DNA of 64,000 nt from Deinococcus peraridilitoris DSM 19664 (lineage in GTDB: Bacteria; Deinococcota; Deinococci; Deinococcales; Deinococcaceae): the NCBI RefSeq assembly GCF_000317835.1, contig NC_019793.1:2856501-2920500 (forward strand), given 5' to 3'. The notes under the pieces were generated by a model that had not been told where the DNA came from, made no database searches, and worked only from the letters and a program-made list of their open reading frames with translations. Each line of letters opens with the position of its first letter. Positions within the stretch are counted from its first letter, which is position 1. Below are positions 46,228 through 58,949 of the stretch, piece by piece. The position numbers were made by a program, and so were the translations under genes.

Positions 46228-48264
46228 ATGAGGGTGCGAAACGTTTCAGTCGTCGGTCATAGTGGCGTGGGGAAGACCAGCCTGACCGAGGCACTGCTTT
46301 TTCGGACGGGGGCCATCAAGCGCCTCGGTCACGTCGAGGACGGCACGACCGCCTCGGACCACACGGAAGCCGAGCGGCGGCGGGGGATCAGCATCAGCAC
46401 CAGCGTGGAGCGAGTGGAGTTTGACCAGACCACCATCAACCTGCTCGACGCGCCCGGCTACGCCGACTTCGTGCGTGAAATCCGCGGCGCCATTCGCGCC
46501 GCGGATTCTTCTCTGGTGCTGCTCAGCGCGGTCAGTGGCGTCGAGGTCGGTACCGAGCGTGTGTGGGCGACTCTGGACAACTTCAACATGCCGCGCATCG
46601 TGGTGGTGAACAAGATGGACCGCGAGCGCGCCGATTTCTTCACGGCCCTGGCGGACGTGCGGAGCAGCCTCAAGGGCCCCAGCGCCGCCGCCTACCTTCC
46701 CATCGGACAAGAGCACGATTTCCGTGGAGTGGTGGATCTGCTGGGACGCCGGGCGTACGTCTTCACGGACGGGCAGAGCAGCGAGATGGACGTTCCTTCC
46801 GGGTTGACCGACGTGGTCGAGGAGTACCGCGCTCAGCTGGTCGAAGCCATCATCGAAACCGACGATGAACTGACCGAACGCTACCTTTCGGACGAAACCA
46901 TCGACGACGAGACCCTTCATGACGTGTTTCTGCGCGCCGTGCACGGGGGGCTGCTCTATCCGGTGTTACCCCTGAGCGCCACGAAACTGATCGGCGTCGA
47001 GTGTCTGCTGAAGCTGATGGCGCGCGGTCTGCGCTCTCCCGAGGAGCGTGGAGCGCTGACAGGCATAAACGGCGAGAAACGCGAACCCAGGCGTGAGGCG
47101 CCCGCCAGCGCGCGGGTGTGGCGCACCAGTATCGATCCTTTCGTGGGAAAAATCGCCTTCGTGCGGGTCTGGAGCGGCGTGCTGCGTCCCGGCGAGACTC
47201 TGCGCAACACCACGCACGGCGTTGATGTGCGCCCGGCCCACCTGTACACTCTGAACGGCAAGGAACTCGTCGAAGTCAGCGAGCTGGAAGCCGGCACCAT
47301 CGGCGCCATCACCAAAATGAGTGACCTGCACACCGGTGACAGCCTGGCTGACCCGGCCCAACCAATTGATTACGGTGCCTTGCAGCTGCCCGATCCGGTC
47401 GTGAGCGCCGCCATTCACGCCCTCACCCGCAGCGACGAGGACAAGCTGGGCAACGCCATCACCAAATTGCTGGAAGAAGACCCCACCTGGCGTTTCGAGC
47501 GCAGCGTGGAAACCGGTGAGACCCTGCTTTCGGGCATGGGCGACACCCACCTGGAAATCGCCGTCGAGAAACTCGCGCAGCTGGGCGTGAACGTGCGCGC
47601 GACGGTTCCCAAGATTCCTTACCGCGAAACGGTACGTGCCGTGGGCGAAGCGCAGGGCAAGCACAAAAAGCAGAGCGGTGGTCATGGCCAGTACGGCGAC
47701 TGCTGGCTGCGTCTCTCGCCTACCGGTGAGGACTTCGAGTTCGCCTCCGAGGTGGTGGGCGGGGTGGTGCCCGGCAAGTACATTCCCAGCATCGAGAAAG
47801 GCGTGCTGGAAGCCCGCCAGAAAGGGGTGGTGGCCGGCTACCCGGTGCAGAACGTGCGGGTGGTGGTGTACGGCGGCAGCTACCACGAGGTGGACTCCAG
47901 CGACATCGCCTTCAAGACGGCGGCCGGAATCGCTTTTCGGGCGGCCATGGAAAAAGCCCGACCGTGTCTGCTTGAACCCGTGATGTTGCTGCGCGTGCGG
48001 GTGCCCAGCCAATACACCGGCGACGTGATCGGTGATTTACAGACACGCCGCGCCCGGGTGCAGGGCATGGACCCTGAAGGCACGGTCATCACCATCAGCG
48101 CCCTGGTGCCCCTGGCGGAGATTCAGCAGTACAGCGCCGCGCTGCGCTCCATGACGGGTGACCGGGGCGCTTACAGCCTCAAGCCCAGCGGGTATGCCGA
48201 AGTTCCCGCGCACCTCACCGAGGCCATCATTCAGGCCAGGAAAGCGGAGATGGCACACGGGTAA
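46228..48264 (+). CDS. EF-G paralogue (EF-G-2 / FusA2-like translational GTPase)
   Basis: 678 aa. The five EF-G domains are present: GTPase G1 GHSGVGKT, G2 RGISI, G3 DAPGYADF, G4 NKMD, then domains II-V ending in [13 protein letters not shown]. It is shorter than canonical EF-G (about 690-700). The G3 His of DTPGH that activates GTP hydrolysis in canonical EF-G is Tyr here, as in known EF-G-2 paralogues of Thermus and mycobacteria. Probably a stress or specialised translation factor. SD GAGGTG. It is unlikely to be the main EF-G. Confidence 0.9.
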   Translation: MRVRNVSVVGHSGVGKTSLTEALLFRTGAIKRLGHVEDGTTASDHTEAERRRGISISTSVERVEFDQTTINLLDAPGYADFVREIRGAIRAADSSLVLLSAVSGVEVGTERVWATLDNFNMPRIVVVNKMDRERADFFTALADVRSSLKGPSAAAYLPIGQEHDFRGVVDLLGRRAYVFTDGQSSEMDVPSGLTDVVEEYRAQLVEAIIETDDELTERYLSDETIDDETLHDVFLRAVHGGLLYPVLPLSATKLIGVECLLKLMARGLRSPEERGALTGINGEKREPRREAPASARVWRTSIDPFVGKIAFVRVWSGVLRPGETLRNTTHGVDVRPAHLYTLNGKELVEVSELEAGTIGAITKMSDLHTGDSLADPAQPIDYGALQLPDPVVSAAIHALTRSDEDKLGNAITKLLEEDPTWRFERSVETGETLLSGMGDTHLEIAVEKLAQLGVNVRATVPKIPYRETVRAVGEAQGKHKKQSGGHGQYGDCWLRLSPTGEDFEFASEVVGGVVPGKYIPSIEKGVLEARQKGVVAGYPVQNVRVVVYGGSYHEVDSSDIAFKTAAGIAFRAAMEKARPCLLEPVMLLRVRVPSQYTGDVIGDLQTRRARVQGMDPEGTVITISALVPLAEIQQYSAALRSMTGDRGAYSLKPSGYAEVPAHLTEAIIQARKAEMAHG

Positions 48265-48271
48265 GGGAGGG

Positions 48272-49834
<1,563 letters not shown>

Positions 49835-50056
49835 GATGGCGGTAGTGTACCGCGCGAGCGCAAACGGGCGTTTGGCATTCCGCGTTATGCATTTGGGTTG
49901 TGCATTTGGGGCCGCTTACCTCCAGATTCCTTCATATGCCAGGCGCCTCAGCTCAACCTCAGCTTTCGGACAACTTCACCTCAGCTGTGCTGCCTATGCT
50001 CGGTCAGACAGACGACGCCGCTGAATTGACTTCTGATCTGGCTTAGTGACAAAACA
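49835..50056. other. Intergenic region between pccB and the 77-aa gene
   Basis: About 220 bp. It holds the pccB -10 (TACACT at 49844-49849) and a direct repeat TGCATTTGGG twice near 49890. Nothing else was seen. Confidence 0.4.
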
Positions 50057-50290
50057 ATGACCCAACGACTCCATGACCTGAACGTGTTTCTCGAAGCCAT
50101 CCGTTACGAAACGCAGGCGCTCGAAGCGTTGAGTGTTCAGATGGAAGGCTCGGCAATTTTCGACGACTCGTACCTGGCGGTGATGGACGCCTACACGCAA
50201 CTGCGCAATCTGCGCACCGGAATACTCAGCACGCTCGATGTCGTTCGCCAGGATCCGCCACAGTTGGAGATCGGGCCGCTGCCCGAGTGA
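50057..50290 (+). CDS. Small coiled-coil-like protein (77 aa)
   Basis: 77 aa, amphipathic helical throughout (LNVFLEAIRYETQALEALSVQMEG), with a Pro-rich end (PPQLEIGPLPE). It has no signal peptide or catalytic motif. No strong SD or promoter box is seen before the ATG. It is convergent with the rhomboid gene. Conserved-hypothetical type; function unknown. Confidence 0.55.
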   Translation: MTQRLHDLNVFLEAIRYETQALEALSVQMEGSAIFDDSYLAVMDAYTQLRNLRTGILSTLDVVRQDPPQLEIGPLPE

Positions 50291-50308
50291 TTCCGGGAAG
50301 CCCGGTGG

Positions 50309-50890
50309 TCAGCGGCGCGCGCCGCGGCGGGCAAGCGAACGGGCGGCAAGCACACCCGCCAGGAAACCGAACAGGTGCGACTGCCACGATACTCCGGGCG
50401 TGAGCGGCAGCACGCCCCACAGTGCGCTTCCATAGAGCACCAGCACCAGCAGCGCGACCAGCACGTTGCGGAAATGGCGTTCGTACACGCCGTTGCCCAG
50501 CAGGTAGCCCAGATAACCGAAGACCAGCAGGCTGGCGCCCAGGTGGACGGTGTAGGCAGGTGCGGTCAGCCAGACGCCCAGGCCTCCCAGCAGGGACACG
50601 GCGAGCGTTACCAGCACCAGACGGGCCACCGAACGCAGCGCGATCAAAAAGCCCATCACCGCGCACGGCAGCGAATTGGCCATCAGGTGAGCAAAACCCA
50701 CGTGCAGGAAGGGCGCGAAGATCAGGCCTCTCAGTCCTTCGGTCGTGCGGGGTACGATGCCCAGGTTGTCGAGGCGCTCACCGAACAAAAGCTGGTCTGC
50801 GATTTCCTGCCCCCACAGGACCGCCATCAGCAGCAATGCTGCCTGCATGGCAGGCAGGAACGTGGAGGGCCGACGAGCGGAGCGGAGCAT
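50309..50890 (-). CDS. Rhomboid-family intramembrane serine protease
   Basis: 193 aa with six membrane helices. The catalytic pair is Ser120 in VHLGASLLVFGY and His172 in SWQSHLFG. His68 and Asn72 in HLMANSLP support the oxyanion hole. It cleaves membrane protein helices. TACCGT ends 5 nt before the ATG. Substrate unknown. Confidence 0.9.
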   Translation of the reverse strand: MLRSARRPSTFLPAMQAALLLMAVLWGQEIADQLLFGERLDNLGIVPRTTEGLRGLIFAPFLHVGFAHLMANSLPCAVMGFLIALRSVARLVLVTLAVSLLGGLGVWLTAPAYTVHLGASLLVFGYLGYLLGNGVYERHFRNVLVALLVLVLYGSALWGVLPLTPGVSWQSHLFGFLAGVLAARSLARRGARR

Positions 50891-50895
50891 GCTCT

Positions 50896-50901
50896 ACGGT
50901 A
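50896..50901 (-). promoter_or_regulatory. -10 box of the rhomboid gene
   Basis: TACCGT on the minus strand, 5 nt before the ATG at 50890. Confidence 0.4.
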
Positions 50902-50957
50902 CGACTTCGCCCGGACGATCGTTGCGAGAACACACAAGATGATGGAAGAACACAGAA

Positions 50958-50989
50958 GAGGTGGGTTGGACCCCGGTCCAACCCACCTC
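50958..50989 (-). terminator. Terminator after the M16 peptidase gene
   Basis: A perfect 15-bp stem (GAGGTGGGTTGGACC) with a 2-nt loop, 15 bp downstream of the stop on the minus strand, followed by TTCTG. Confidence 0.75.
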
Positions 50990-51003
50990 GCCAGCCGTGA
51001 AAC

Positions 51004-53727
51004 TCAACGGTTCTGCGGAGGTCCAGCGGTCACGATCAGGATGTTTTGCGGATCGAGCAATACGCGAGCGGCGGCGTTGACGTTCTGGGGCGTGATGGCG
51101 CTGATCTTCGCCTGGAAATCACGCAACTCGCGTTGAGGCAGGCCCAGAATGGCGTTTCCCGTGAACGTACCGGCCAGATTTCCCGGATCGGCCAGGGCGA
51201 TGGCGTAACTGCTCAAAATGGACTTTTTGGCGGTTTCGACCTCGCTGACGCTGAGTCCCCGTTCGCGCACATCACGAATCAAGGCGAGCGTGGCGTCCAC
51301 GGCGCGGTTCGCGTCAGCCGGGTTGGTCTGCAGCACCACCGTGAAGGGACCGGGCTGCACGCTGGCCTGGAAAGCGCTCTGCACTCCGTACGTCAGCCCC
51401 AGCCGGTCGCGGATTTCGCTGCCCAGACGGCTGGAAAGCGTGTCGCCGCCCAGCACCTGATTGAGAATCAATGATGAGTAGTAGTTCGGGTCTTTGCGGT
51501 CGATCGAAGGATACCCGAGAAAGGTGACTGCCTGCGTCTTGCCCGGCAGCGCCGGATTTTGGCGGACGACGCCCTGCGGTTTGCGGGCAGCAGGATACGT
51601 CACGCTGGGAACGGGACCGCTGGCCTGCCAGTTTCCGAGTTTCTCGGTGAGCAGCGCGCGCACCCGCGCCGGATCGAAGTCACCCACAATCGAAATGATG
51701 GTGTTGTCCGGACGGTAGTGCGTTTTGTAGAACGCTTCGAGGTCGGTGCGCGTCAGCTGACCAACGCTTTCGGTGCTGCTGAACGGGTGAAAGGGATTGC
51801 CTTCCGGGTACAGCGTCTGCTGAAACACCCGCTGCGCGACGCTGCTGGGGTTGTCCTCGCGGACACGAATACCCTGCAGTGTCCGTTCACGGCTGAGCTG
51901 AAATTCATCGGCGGGAAAGATGGCGTTCTGCAGCACGTCGGTCAGGGCGTCGATCAGCACCGGCAAGGTCGTGCTGGTGCTGGCCCCGTTCAGGCTGACC
52001 TGATAGCGGCTGGCGCTGGCGCCGAGACTTACGCCGTTGTCGTCGAGCAGGTTGCCAAGCTGGTCCGCGCTGCGTGACCGGGTGCCCGAAAGCAGGTTTG
52101 CGGCGACCAGGTCGGCCAGGCCCGCCTTGGCGCTCGTGTCGAACTCACGTCCGGCGCGCACCGCGCCGCTGAGGGTCACGGTCGGGGTACTGGTATCCCG
52201 CAGCAAAAAGAGCTGCACGCCGTTTGGCAGCTTGATTTCCTGGGGCAAATTCACCTGCGGGCTGGTGGGGGCCTCGAACTTCGGCAGATAGCGCGCGAGT
52301 TCGGCGGGGTCGACTGCCGGTCCGGCGCTGTAACTTTCGTTCGTCTGCGTGGTGGTGGTGCTGCCCGCTCCCTGCTCCGGCTGTCCGGTCACCTGACTCG
52401 GTTCGAAAAATCCCACGGTCCGCGCGTTGTCCTGCAGGTAACGCTGCGCGACCCGCTGCACGTCGGCGGCGGTGACTTTGGTGATGGCCTCCAGAAATTT
52501 ATCGGTGTACTGGTAGTCGTTGGCGGTCGTGGCGTCGTAACCGAGCTGCTGCGCCTGTGCGGTGATCGAGCGGTTGCCCAGCACCTCGTAGGCCCGAATG
52601 AGGGTTTTGGCGCGTGTCAGTTCCTCGGCGCTGACGCCCCGGTCTCGCAACTCCCTGATGGTCGAGAGGTACGCCGCGTCGAGCTGCTGGGTGGTCTTGC
52701 CGGGCGTGGGCGTGAAGCTGACCGAAAACCAGCCACCCCGCAGAAAATGGTTCGGCGACGTGCCACCGCCTGCCGCGAGACCTGACTGGAACATCGAACG
52801 ATACAGGCGTGAGGTACGGCCTGACAGCAGCACGAAGTCCATCACCTTCAGGGCGGGAACGTCCGGGTGATTGATGTCCGGCAACGGATACACCGCGTTC
52901 ATGATGGGTGTGGCGCCCGGTTCGCGCAGTACGATCGGGGCGCGGGCAGGCGCGTTGCCCAGCGTTGCTTCGCTGCTGCCCGGGACCAGAGGCTCCGAAA
53001 TGTTCACGGGTGCGGTGCCGGCTTTGCCCAGCGGTCCGAACTTCGCGCGGACCTGCTGCAGCATCTCGGCCGTCTTGAAGTCGCCGACGATCACCAGGGT
53101 GGCGTACTCGGGTGAGTAGTACTTCTGGTAGTAAGCGCTGACTTTTTCGGCGTCGAAGCTTTCGATATCCCGTCTGGTGCCCCCCACCGTCAGGCCGTAA
53201 GGCGACTTTGGAAAGGCCGCGGACTGTACGGCGCGGCTCAGGCGGTAAGCGGCACTGTTCTCGTTGCCCTCGATTTCAGAGAGGACCACGCGTTTTTCGC
53301 TGTCGAGCTGCCCGGCGTTGATGACCGCGTTTTTCATGCGGTCGGCTTCCAATTCGAGCAGGGCGAAGGCTTTTTCCCGCTCGACCGTGTTGTAGTACCC
53401 GGTCTGGTCGTAGCTGGTAAAGGCGTTGGACTGCGCGCCCAGAGCGTTGAACAGCCGTCCGAACTGTACCGGGCGCGTCTGGGTGCCTTTGAAGAGCATG
53501 TGTTCCAGCTGGTGCGCAATTCCGTTGACTCCGGGCGCTTCGTTGCGTGAACCGATCTTGTAGTAGATCTGCACGGTGACCACCGGTGCACTGGTGACCT
53601 CTTTGGTGAGTACGGTCAGGCCGTTTTCCAGCACGGTGCGCGTGACGCCCTGAGTGCTGTTCAGGCTCTGGGCTCCGGCTTCGCAGAGCAGGCATGTCAG
53701 GAGTGTGACCATCAGGGACCGTTTCAT
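51004..53727 (-). CDS. Secreted M16-family zinc peptidase, two domains in one chain
   Basis: 907 aa with a signal peptide (about residues 1-19). The first M16 domain has the inverted zinc motif HQLEH at residues 72-76, with Glu151 or Glu153 as the distal ligand. The second half (from about 480) has the same fold but no HxxEH, the normal inactive partner domain. Fused pairs like this degrade peptides in the periplasm. SD AAGGAGG. It is divergent from the YcaQ-like gene. Confidence 0.93.
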   Translation of the reverse strand: MKRSLMVTLLTCLLCEAGAQSLNSTQGVTRTVLENGLTVLTKEVTSAPVVTVQIYYKIGSRNEAPGVNGIAHQLEHMLFKGTQTRPVQFGRLFNALGAQSNAFTSYDQTGYYNTVEREKAFALLELEADRMKNAVINAGQLDSEKRVVLSEIEGNENSAAYRLSRAVQSAAFPKSPYGLTVGGTRRDIESFDAEKVSAYYQKYYSPEYATLVIVGDFKTAEMLQQVRAKFGPLGKAGTAPVNISEPLVPGSSEATLGNAPARAPIVLREPGATPIMNAVYPLPDINHPDVPALKVMDFVLLSGRTSRLYRSMFQSGLAAGGGTSPNHFLRGGWFSVSFTPTPGKTTQQLDAAYLSTIRELRDRGVSAEELTRAKTLIRAYEVLGNRSITAQAQQLGYDATTANDYQYTDKFLEAITKVTAADVQRVAQRYLQDNARTVGFFEPSQVTGQPEQGAGSTTTTQTNESYSAGPAVDPAELARYLPKFEAPTSPQVNLPQEIKLPNGVQLFLLRDTSTPTVTLSGAVRAGREFDTSAKAGLADLVAANLLSGTRSRSADQLGNLLDDNGVSLGASASRYQVSLNGASTSTTLPVLIDALTDVLQNAIFPADEFQLSRERTLQGIRVREDNPSSVAQRVFQQTLYPEGNPFHPFSSTESVGQLTRTDLEAFYKTHYRPDNTIISIVGDFDPARVRALLTEKLGNWQASGPVPSVTYPAARKPQGVVRQNPALPGKTQAVTFLGYPSIDRKDPNYYSSLILNQVLGGDTLSSRLGSEIRDRLGLTYGVQSAFQASVQPGPFTVVLQTNPADANRAVDATLALIRDVRERGLSVSEVETAKKSILSSYAIALADPGNLAGTFTGNAILGLPQRELRDFQAKISAITPQNVNAAARVLLDPQNILIVTAGPPQNR

Positions 53728-53910
53728 TCGATATGCCTCCTTGGAACATTGTCACGACCGCTTCCGCGAGCAACCGGACGCATACTGACGTTGTATACCT
53801 TCGGCGGATGTCTGCCCAGGGGATTTTCGTGAGGTTTTGCTCCTGACAGCAGGTGGTCTTTTGGTTACGTCCATTGACGAACGAAGGGCAGACAACGTAC
53901 AACAGGTCTG

Positions 53911-55035
53911 ATGTCGGTTACCGTACAGCAGCTTCGTGCGTTCGCGTTGTCGCGTTCGCTCGACTGCGGAAGTGATCTGGCCAGCGTGATCAGGTCACTC
54001 GGCTTTGTGCAGGCTGATCCCATTCGCGCCCCGGCGCGTGCCCAGGACCTGATCCTGATGCAGCGCCTGCCCGGTTACCGCGCGGGCGACCTGGAGCGGC
54101 ACTACCCGAGCCTGGATATCGAAGAGGACATGCTGCAGAACTACGGATTCGTGCCCCGTGACGTGCAGGTCCTCGTTCATCCGCGTGAGATCGGAACCCT
54201 CAAGATCGAGAGCGCCGCGCCGGGCCTCAGCGCGCGGGTGCTCGATTTCGTGCGTGAACGGGGTGCAGTGCATCCACGCGACCTCGATGAGCACTTCGGA
54301 CGCGTACAGGTCGGAAATTACTGGGGCGGGACCAGCAACGCTGCCACCCGGGTGCTCGACGGGTTGCACTACCGTGGTGAATTGCGGGTGGTGCGGCGCG
54401 ACAAGGGCGTGCGGGTGTACGAGGCCGCGCATCACCTGCACGCCTTGCGCGAGCGCCCGCTGCCGCGCGAGGAGCAGGCGCGCGGTCTGCTCGGCTTGCT
54501 GCTGCGGCAACTCGCGCCCGTCTCGACGACCAGCCTGGGGTACGTGGTGAGCCTGCTGGGGTACGGCGCCCCGCACCTGAAAACAGAGCTGCGCGCGGCC
54601 CTGAAAGGCCTGGAGGCGAGCCGCGCCACCGTTGACGGAGTGACTTACCTGTGGCCCGTGGGGGAACTTCCGGACGGCGCCTCATCTCGGCGGGTACGGT
54701 TGCTGGCCCCCTTCGACCCCCTCGTGTGGGACCGGCGCCGTTTCGCCCACCTGCACGGCTGGAGCTACAAATTCGAGGCGTACGTTCCCGCGCCCAAGCG
54801 GGTGCTGGGTTACTACGCGCTGCCACTGCTGTGGGAAGACCAGGCCATCGGCTGGGCCAACCTGCGGGTAGTGAAACCCGGGAAAGGCCCCGCAGAGCTG
54901 CGCCATGACGTCGGCTTCGTGGCAGGCCAGCCGAAATCAAAAGCCTTTCAGCGGGCGCTGAATTCCGAACTGGACCGCTACCGTGCTTTTCTGGGCCTGG
55001 ATGACGAAGGAAGCCTGTCGGCCGCTCCGGCCTAA
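53911..55035 (+). CDS. Winged-helix DNA glycosylase of the YcaQ/AlkX (HTH_42) family
   Basis: 374 aa. YcaQ opens interstrand crosslinks by cleaving the glycosidic bond. The QxD catalytic motif is present as FVQADPIRAPARAQD, and the repeated winged-helix architecture continues through LRVVRRDKGVRVYEAA and WSYKFEAYVPAPKRVLGYYALP. No SD is clear; the ATG at 53911 is chosen because conservation starts at once. A role in crosslink repair is likely in this lineage. Confidence 0.85.
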   Translation: MSVTVQQLRAFALSRSLDCGSDLASVIRSLGFVQADPIRAPARAQDLILMQRLPGYRAGDLERHYPSLDIEEDMLQNYGFVPRDVQVLVHPREIGTLKIESAAPGLSARVLDFVRERGAVHPRDLDEHFGRVQVGNYWGGTSNAATRVLDGLHYRGELRVVRRDKGVRVYEAAHHLHALRERPLPREEQARGLLGLLLRQLAPVSTTSLGYVVSLLGYGAPHLKTELRAALKGLEASRATVDGVTYLWPVGELPDGASSRRVRLLAPFDPLVWDRRRFAHLHGWSYKFEAYVPAPKRVLGYYALPLLWEDQAIGWANLRVVKPGKGPAELRHDVGFVAGQPKSKAFQRALNSELDRYRAFLGLDDEGSLSAAPA

Positions 55036-55270
55036 GGGGCGAACGAGCGTCACAACGTTGTACGCCAGCCGAAAACCGGCCCGCTTGGCATTGTGTGCAC
55101 TCGTGTTCCCGCCTGTGGTTCGAGCTTCACGAAGGCGCTCACCTGCCGCTCCACAGGCGACGCCTGGGCCACTTCGAGCCGCCTGGGGTCTGGGGTTTCC
55201 GGAGTGGTCAGCAGCCCGCCTGATGGTGCACGGCAGGCCAACCAGAAGGAACCAGAAGGTGCCCGGCTGT
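55036..55270. other. Intergenic region, no gene supported
   Basis: The minus strand keeps a 63-codon TTG-started frame open (55050-55241), downstream of the isomerase gene, but it has no SD and no recognisable family. Confidence 0.35.
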
Positions 55271-56326
55271 CTATGCCCCTGGGCTGGCGCCTTTGACGCC
55301 CGGATGGTCGGGAGAAGACGCTGACAACCCCCGCACGCTGTCCAGACCCGCCACGAACAGCGCCACGCGCAGTTCCTCGATGACGCCGCGCAGGTGGGCC
55401 ACCACGGCTTCGGGTCCTTCCAGAGCGGGCGCGAGCAGCGGCCGGGCAAGTGCGGCCACGCTCGCGCCGAGAGCCAGCGATTTGGCCACATCGAGTCCGC
55501 TGCGCACCCCACCCGAGGCGACGAGCGGCATTTCCGGCAGCGCCCGGCGCACTTCACGCAGGGACTGTACAGTCGGAATTCCGACTTCGGCCAACTCCGG
55601 GCGGGTGACGCGGCCATGCCGCACCAGATCCTCGACTTTGGCCCAGTTCGTGCCGCCCGCACCGGCAACGTCGAGCGCCGCGAACGGAATGCCCGTGAGT
55701 TGCCGCGCCGTCCCGGCTCCCAGCCCGTGTCCTACTTCCTTGAGCAGCAGTGGATACCCCACGCGCGGCACCACCTCGCCCAGGCGCTTGCGAATCCCGC
55801 GCCAGTTCGTGTCCCCGCCTGCCTGAAAGGCTTCCTGCAGCGGATTGACGTGCAGCGCCAGCGCGTCGGCGTTCACGGTGTCGATGGCGCGCGTGATTTC
55901 ACGTTCGCCGTACCCCAAAAGCAGCTGCACGGCGCCCAGATTGCCAATCAAGAGGATGTCCGGAGCGTGGGTGCGGACCTGAAAGCTGGGTTGCACCTCG
56001 GGCTGTTCGAGCATGACGCGCTGCGAGCCGAGCATCATGCCGATGCCCAGTTCCTGCGCAGCAAGGGCAAGGTTGCGGTTGATCAGACCGGAGCGCGCTG
56101 CGCCCCCGGTCATGGCACCGATCAACAGCGGCGCCCGCAGGCGCTTGCCGAGAAAGGTCACCGACAAGTCGATCTCGTCCAGATTGACTTCGGGCAGCGC
56201 GTGGTAAGGCCAGCCGACACCTTCAAACCCGGCGGTCTTGGTGTGGTAGAGCACTTCGTCTGACAGACAGGCGTCGATGTGGCGCAGTTTGCGCTGGGAC
56301 AGCTCAGCGGGACGGTCGGTGCTCAA
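55271..56326 (-). CDS. fni: Isopentenyl-diphosphate delta-isomerase, type 2 (FMN)
   Basis: 351 aa. It interconverts IPP and DMAPP with FMN and NADPH, feeding carotenoid and quinone synthesis. TFLGKRLRAPLLIGAMTGG and the FMN motifs (LLLKEVGHGLGAG, LDVAGAGGTNWAKVE, VASGGVRSGLDVAKSLALGA) are present. The start is TTG, 7 nt after TACGCT; no SD is present. Confidence 0.95.
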   Translation of the reverse strand: MSTDRPAELSQRKLRHIDACLSDEVLYHTKTAGFEGVGWPYHALPEVNLDEIDLSVTFLGKRLRAPLLIGAMTGGAARSGLINRNLALAAQELGIGMMLGSQRVMLEQPEVQPSFQVRTHAPDILLIGNLGAVQLLLGYGEREITRAIDTVNADALALHVNPLQEAFQAGGDTNWRGIRKRLGEVVPRVGYPLLLKEVGHGLGAGTARQLTGIPFAALDVAGAGGTNWAKVEDLVRHGRVTRPELAEVGIPTVQSLREVRRALPEMPLVASGGVRSGLDVAKSLALGASVAALARPLLAPALEGPEAVVAHLRGVIEELRVALFVAGLDSVRGLSASSPDHPGVKGASPGA

Positions 56327-56333
56327 GGATCAT

Positions 56334-56339
56334 AGCGTA
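56334..56339 (-). promoter_or_regulatory. Leaderless -10 box of fni
   Basis: TACGCT on the minus strand, 7 nt before the TTG at 56326. Leaderless translation at a TTG is unusual, so the exact start is less certain. Confidence 0.4.
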
Positions 56340-56390
56340 CTGCAAGATCCCGACCCGGCAGGGTGTCAAAGCCCACCAGCCTCCGGGCGA

Positions 56391-56585
56391 TCAGTTGGGC
56401 GCGCGAATTCCGCACGGCGCAGCCGTCTCGTTCAAATGCAGCAGCGGAAGACAGTACGCCGCGATGCCTGTCGGAACCGTCAGCGCAGCAGTCCGGTGCT
56501 GAGTGGTTTTCACGCCTGCCAGCAGCGCCAGGAGGGCTACGGCCGCCCAAAGGAGCGGGGTGATTCGTTCGGTGACCTTTTGCAT
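56391..56585 (-). CDS. Small membrane protein (64 aa)
   Basis: It starts at an ATG at 56585, 6 nt after a TACCGT box. MQKVTERITPLLWAAVALLA has a membrane helix (about residues 9-24), and a second weaker hydrophobic stretch reads PTGIAAYCLPLLHL. No family is recognised. The box and start geometry match the neighbours, which supports a real gene. Confidence 0.45.
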   Translation of the reverse strand: MQKVTERITPLLWAAVALLALLAGVKTTQHRTAALTVPTGIAAYCLPLLHLNETAAPCGIRAPN

Positions 56586-56591
56586 TTCTTC

Positions 56592-56597
56592 ACGGTA
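56592..56597 (-). promoter_or_regulatory. -10 box of the 64-aa membrane protein gene
   Basis: TACCGT on the minus strand, 6 nt before the ATG at 56585. Confidence 0.4.
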
Positions 56598-56669
56598 CTG
56601 GAGTGCTGTCGTTTGCTGATGAGCCCGCAGCCTCAACCGGGTGGCCCGAGCGCCAGGCGGAAATCGAAA

Positions 56670-58598
<1,929 letters not shown>

Positions 58599-58605
58599 GT
58601 GCTCC

Positions 58606-58611
58606 ATGATA
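58606..58611 (-). promoter_or_regulatory. Leaderless -10 box of the amylosucrase gene
   Basis: TATCAT on the minus strand, followed by GGAGCAC and GTG. It overlaps the ATG at 58607, which argues against that ATG as start. Confidence 0.5.
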
Positions 58612-58768
58612 CGGAGCGCCTGTTCCCCAAGCGATGAGGAACCCTGCGGCTCGGCCTGGGCAGGGTGTCAGGGGTTCCGCGGGCTTTGATCGCCGCGTGT
58701 CCTGAGCGGGCACACTCCGGGATTGACCACGAACGCCGTGCGCGCTGCTTCGGCAATCCTGCTCATTT

Positions 58769-58805
58769 GTGTATTCAGTACACCCCGTTCGTGTATTCAG
58801 TACAC
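58769..58805. promoter_or_regulatory. Two tandem operator-like palindromes upstream of ppdK
   Basis: GTGTATTCAGTACAC at 58769-58783 and again at 58791-58805, a 22-bp period (two helical turns). Each is GTGTA/TACAC with a 5-bp centre. The layout suits cooperative binding of a dimeric repressor or activator such as a GntR-type regulator. No regulator is adjacent. Confidence 0.6.
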
Positions 58806-58949
58806 CTCATTTTTTGCGCTTGGGGGCTCGGAAGCTCAACATTTAAGGGCTGATAATTGCCAGAATGGGTCTGGGTCAAAGTAGACTGGCAAGGCTCGAC
58901 CACATTCGCACCACCCGGCCAACCAAGGCCAGAACCAGGACGGTGTTCA

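Noticed and set aside
53865..53881. TTACGTCCATTGACGAA upstream of the YcaQ-like gene, resembling the Deinococcus radiation/desiccation response motif (RDRM)
   Set aside because: The half-sites are shifted by one base relative to the RDRM consensus, so the palindrome is lost. No true RDRM was seen in the window by eye.
55050..55241. 63-codon minus-strand ORF downstream of the isomerase gene
   Set aside because: TTG start, no SD, no recognisable family; it could still be a small gene and needs comparative support.
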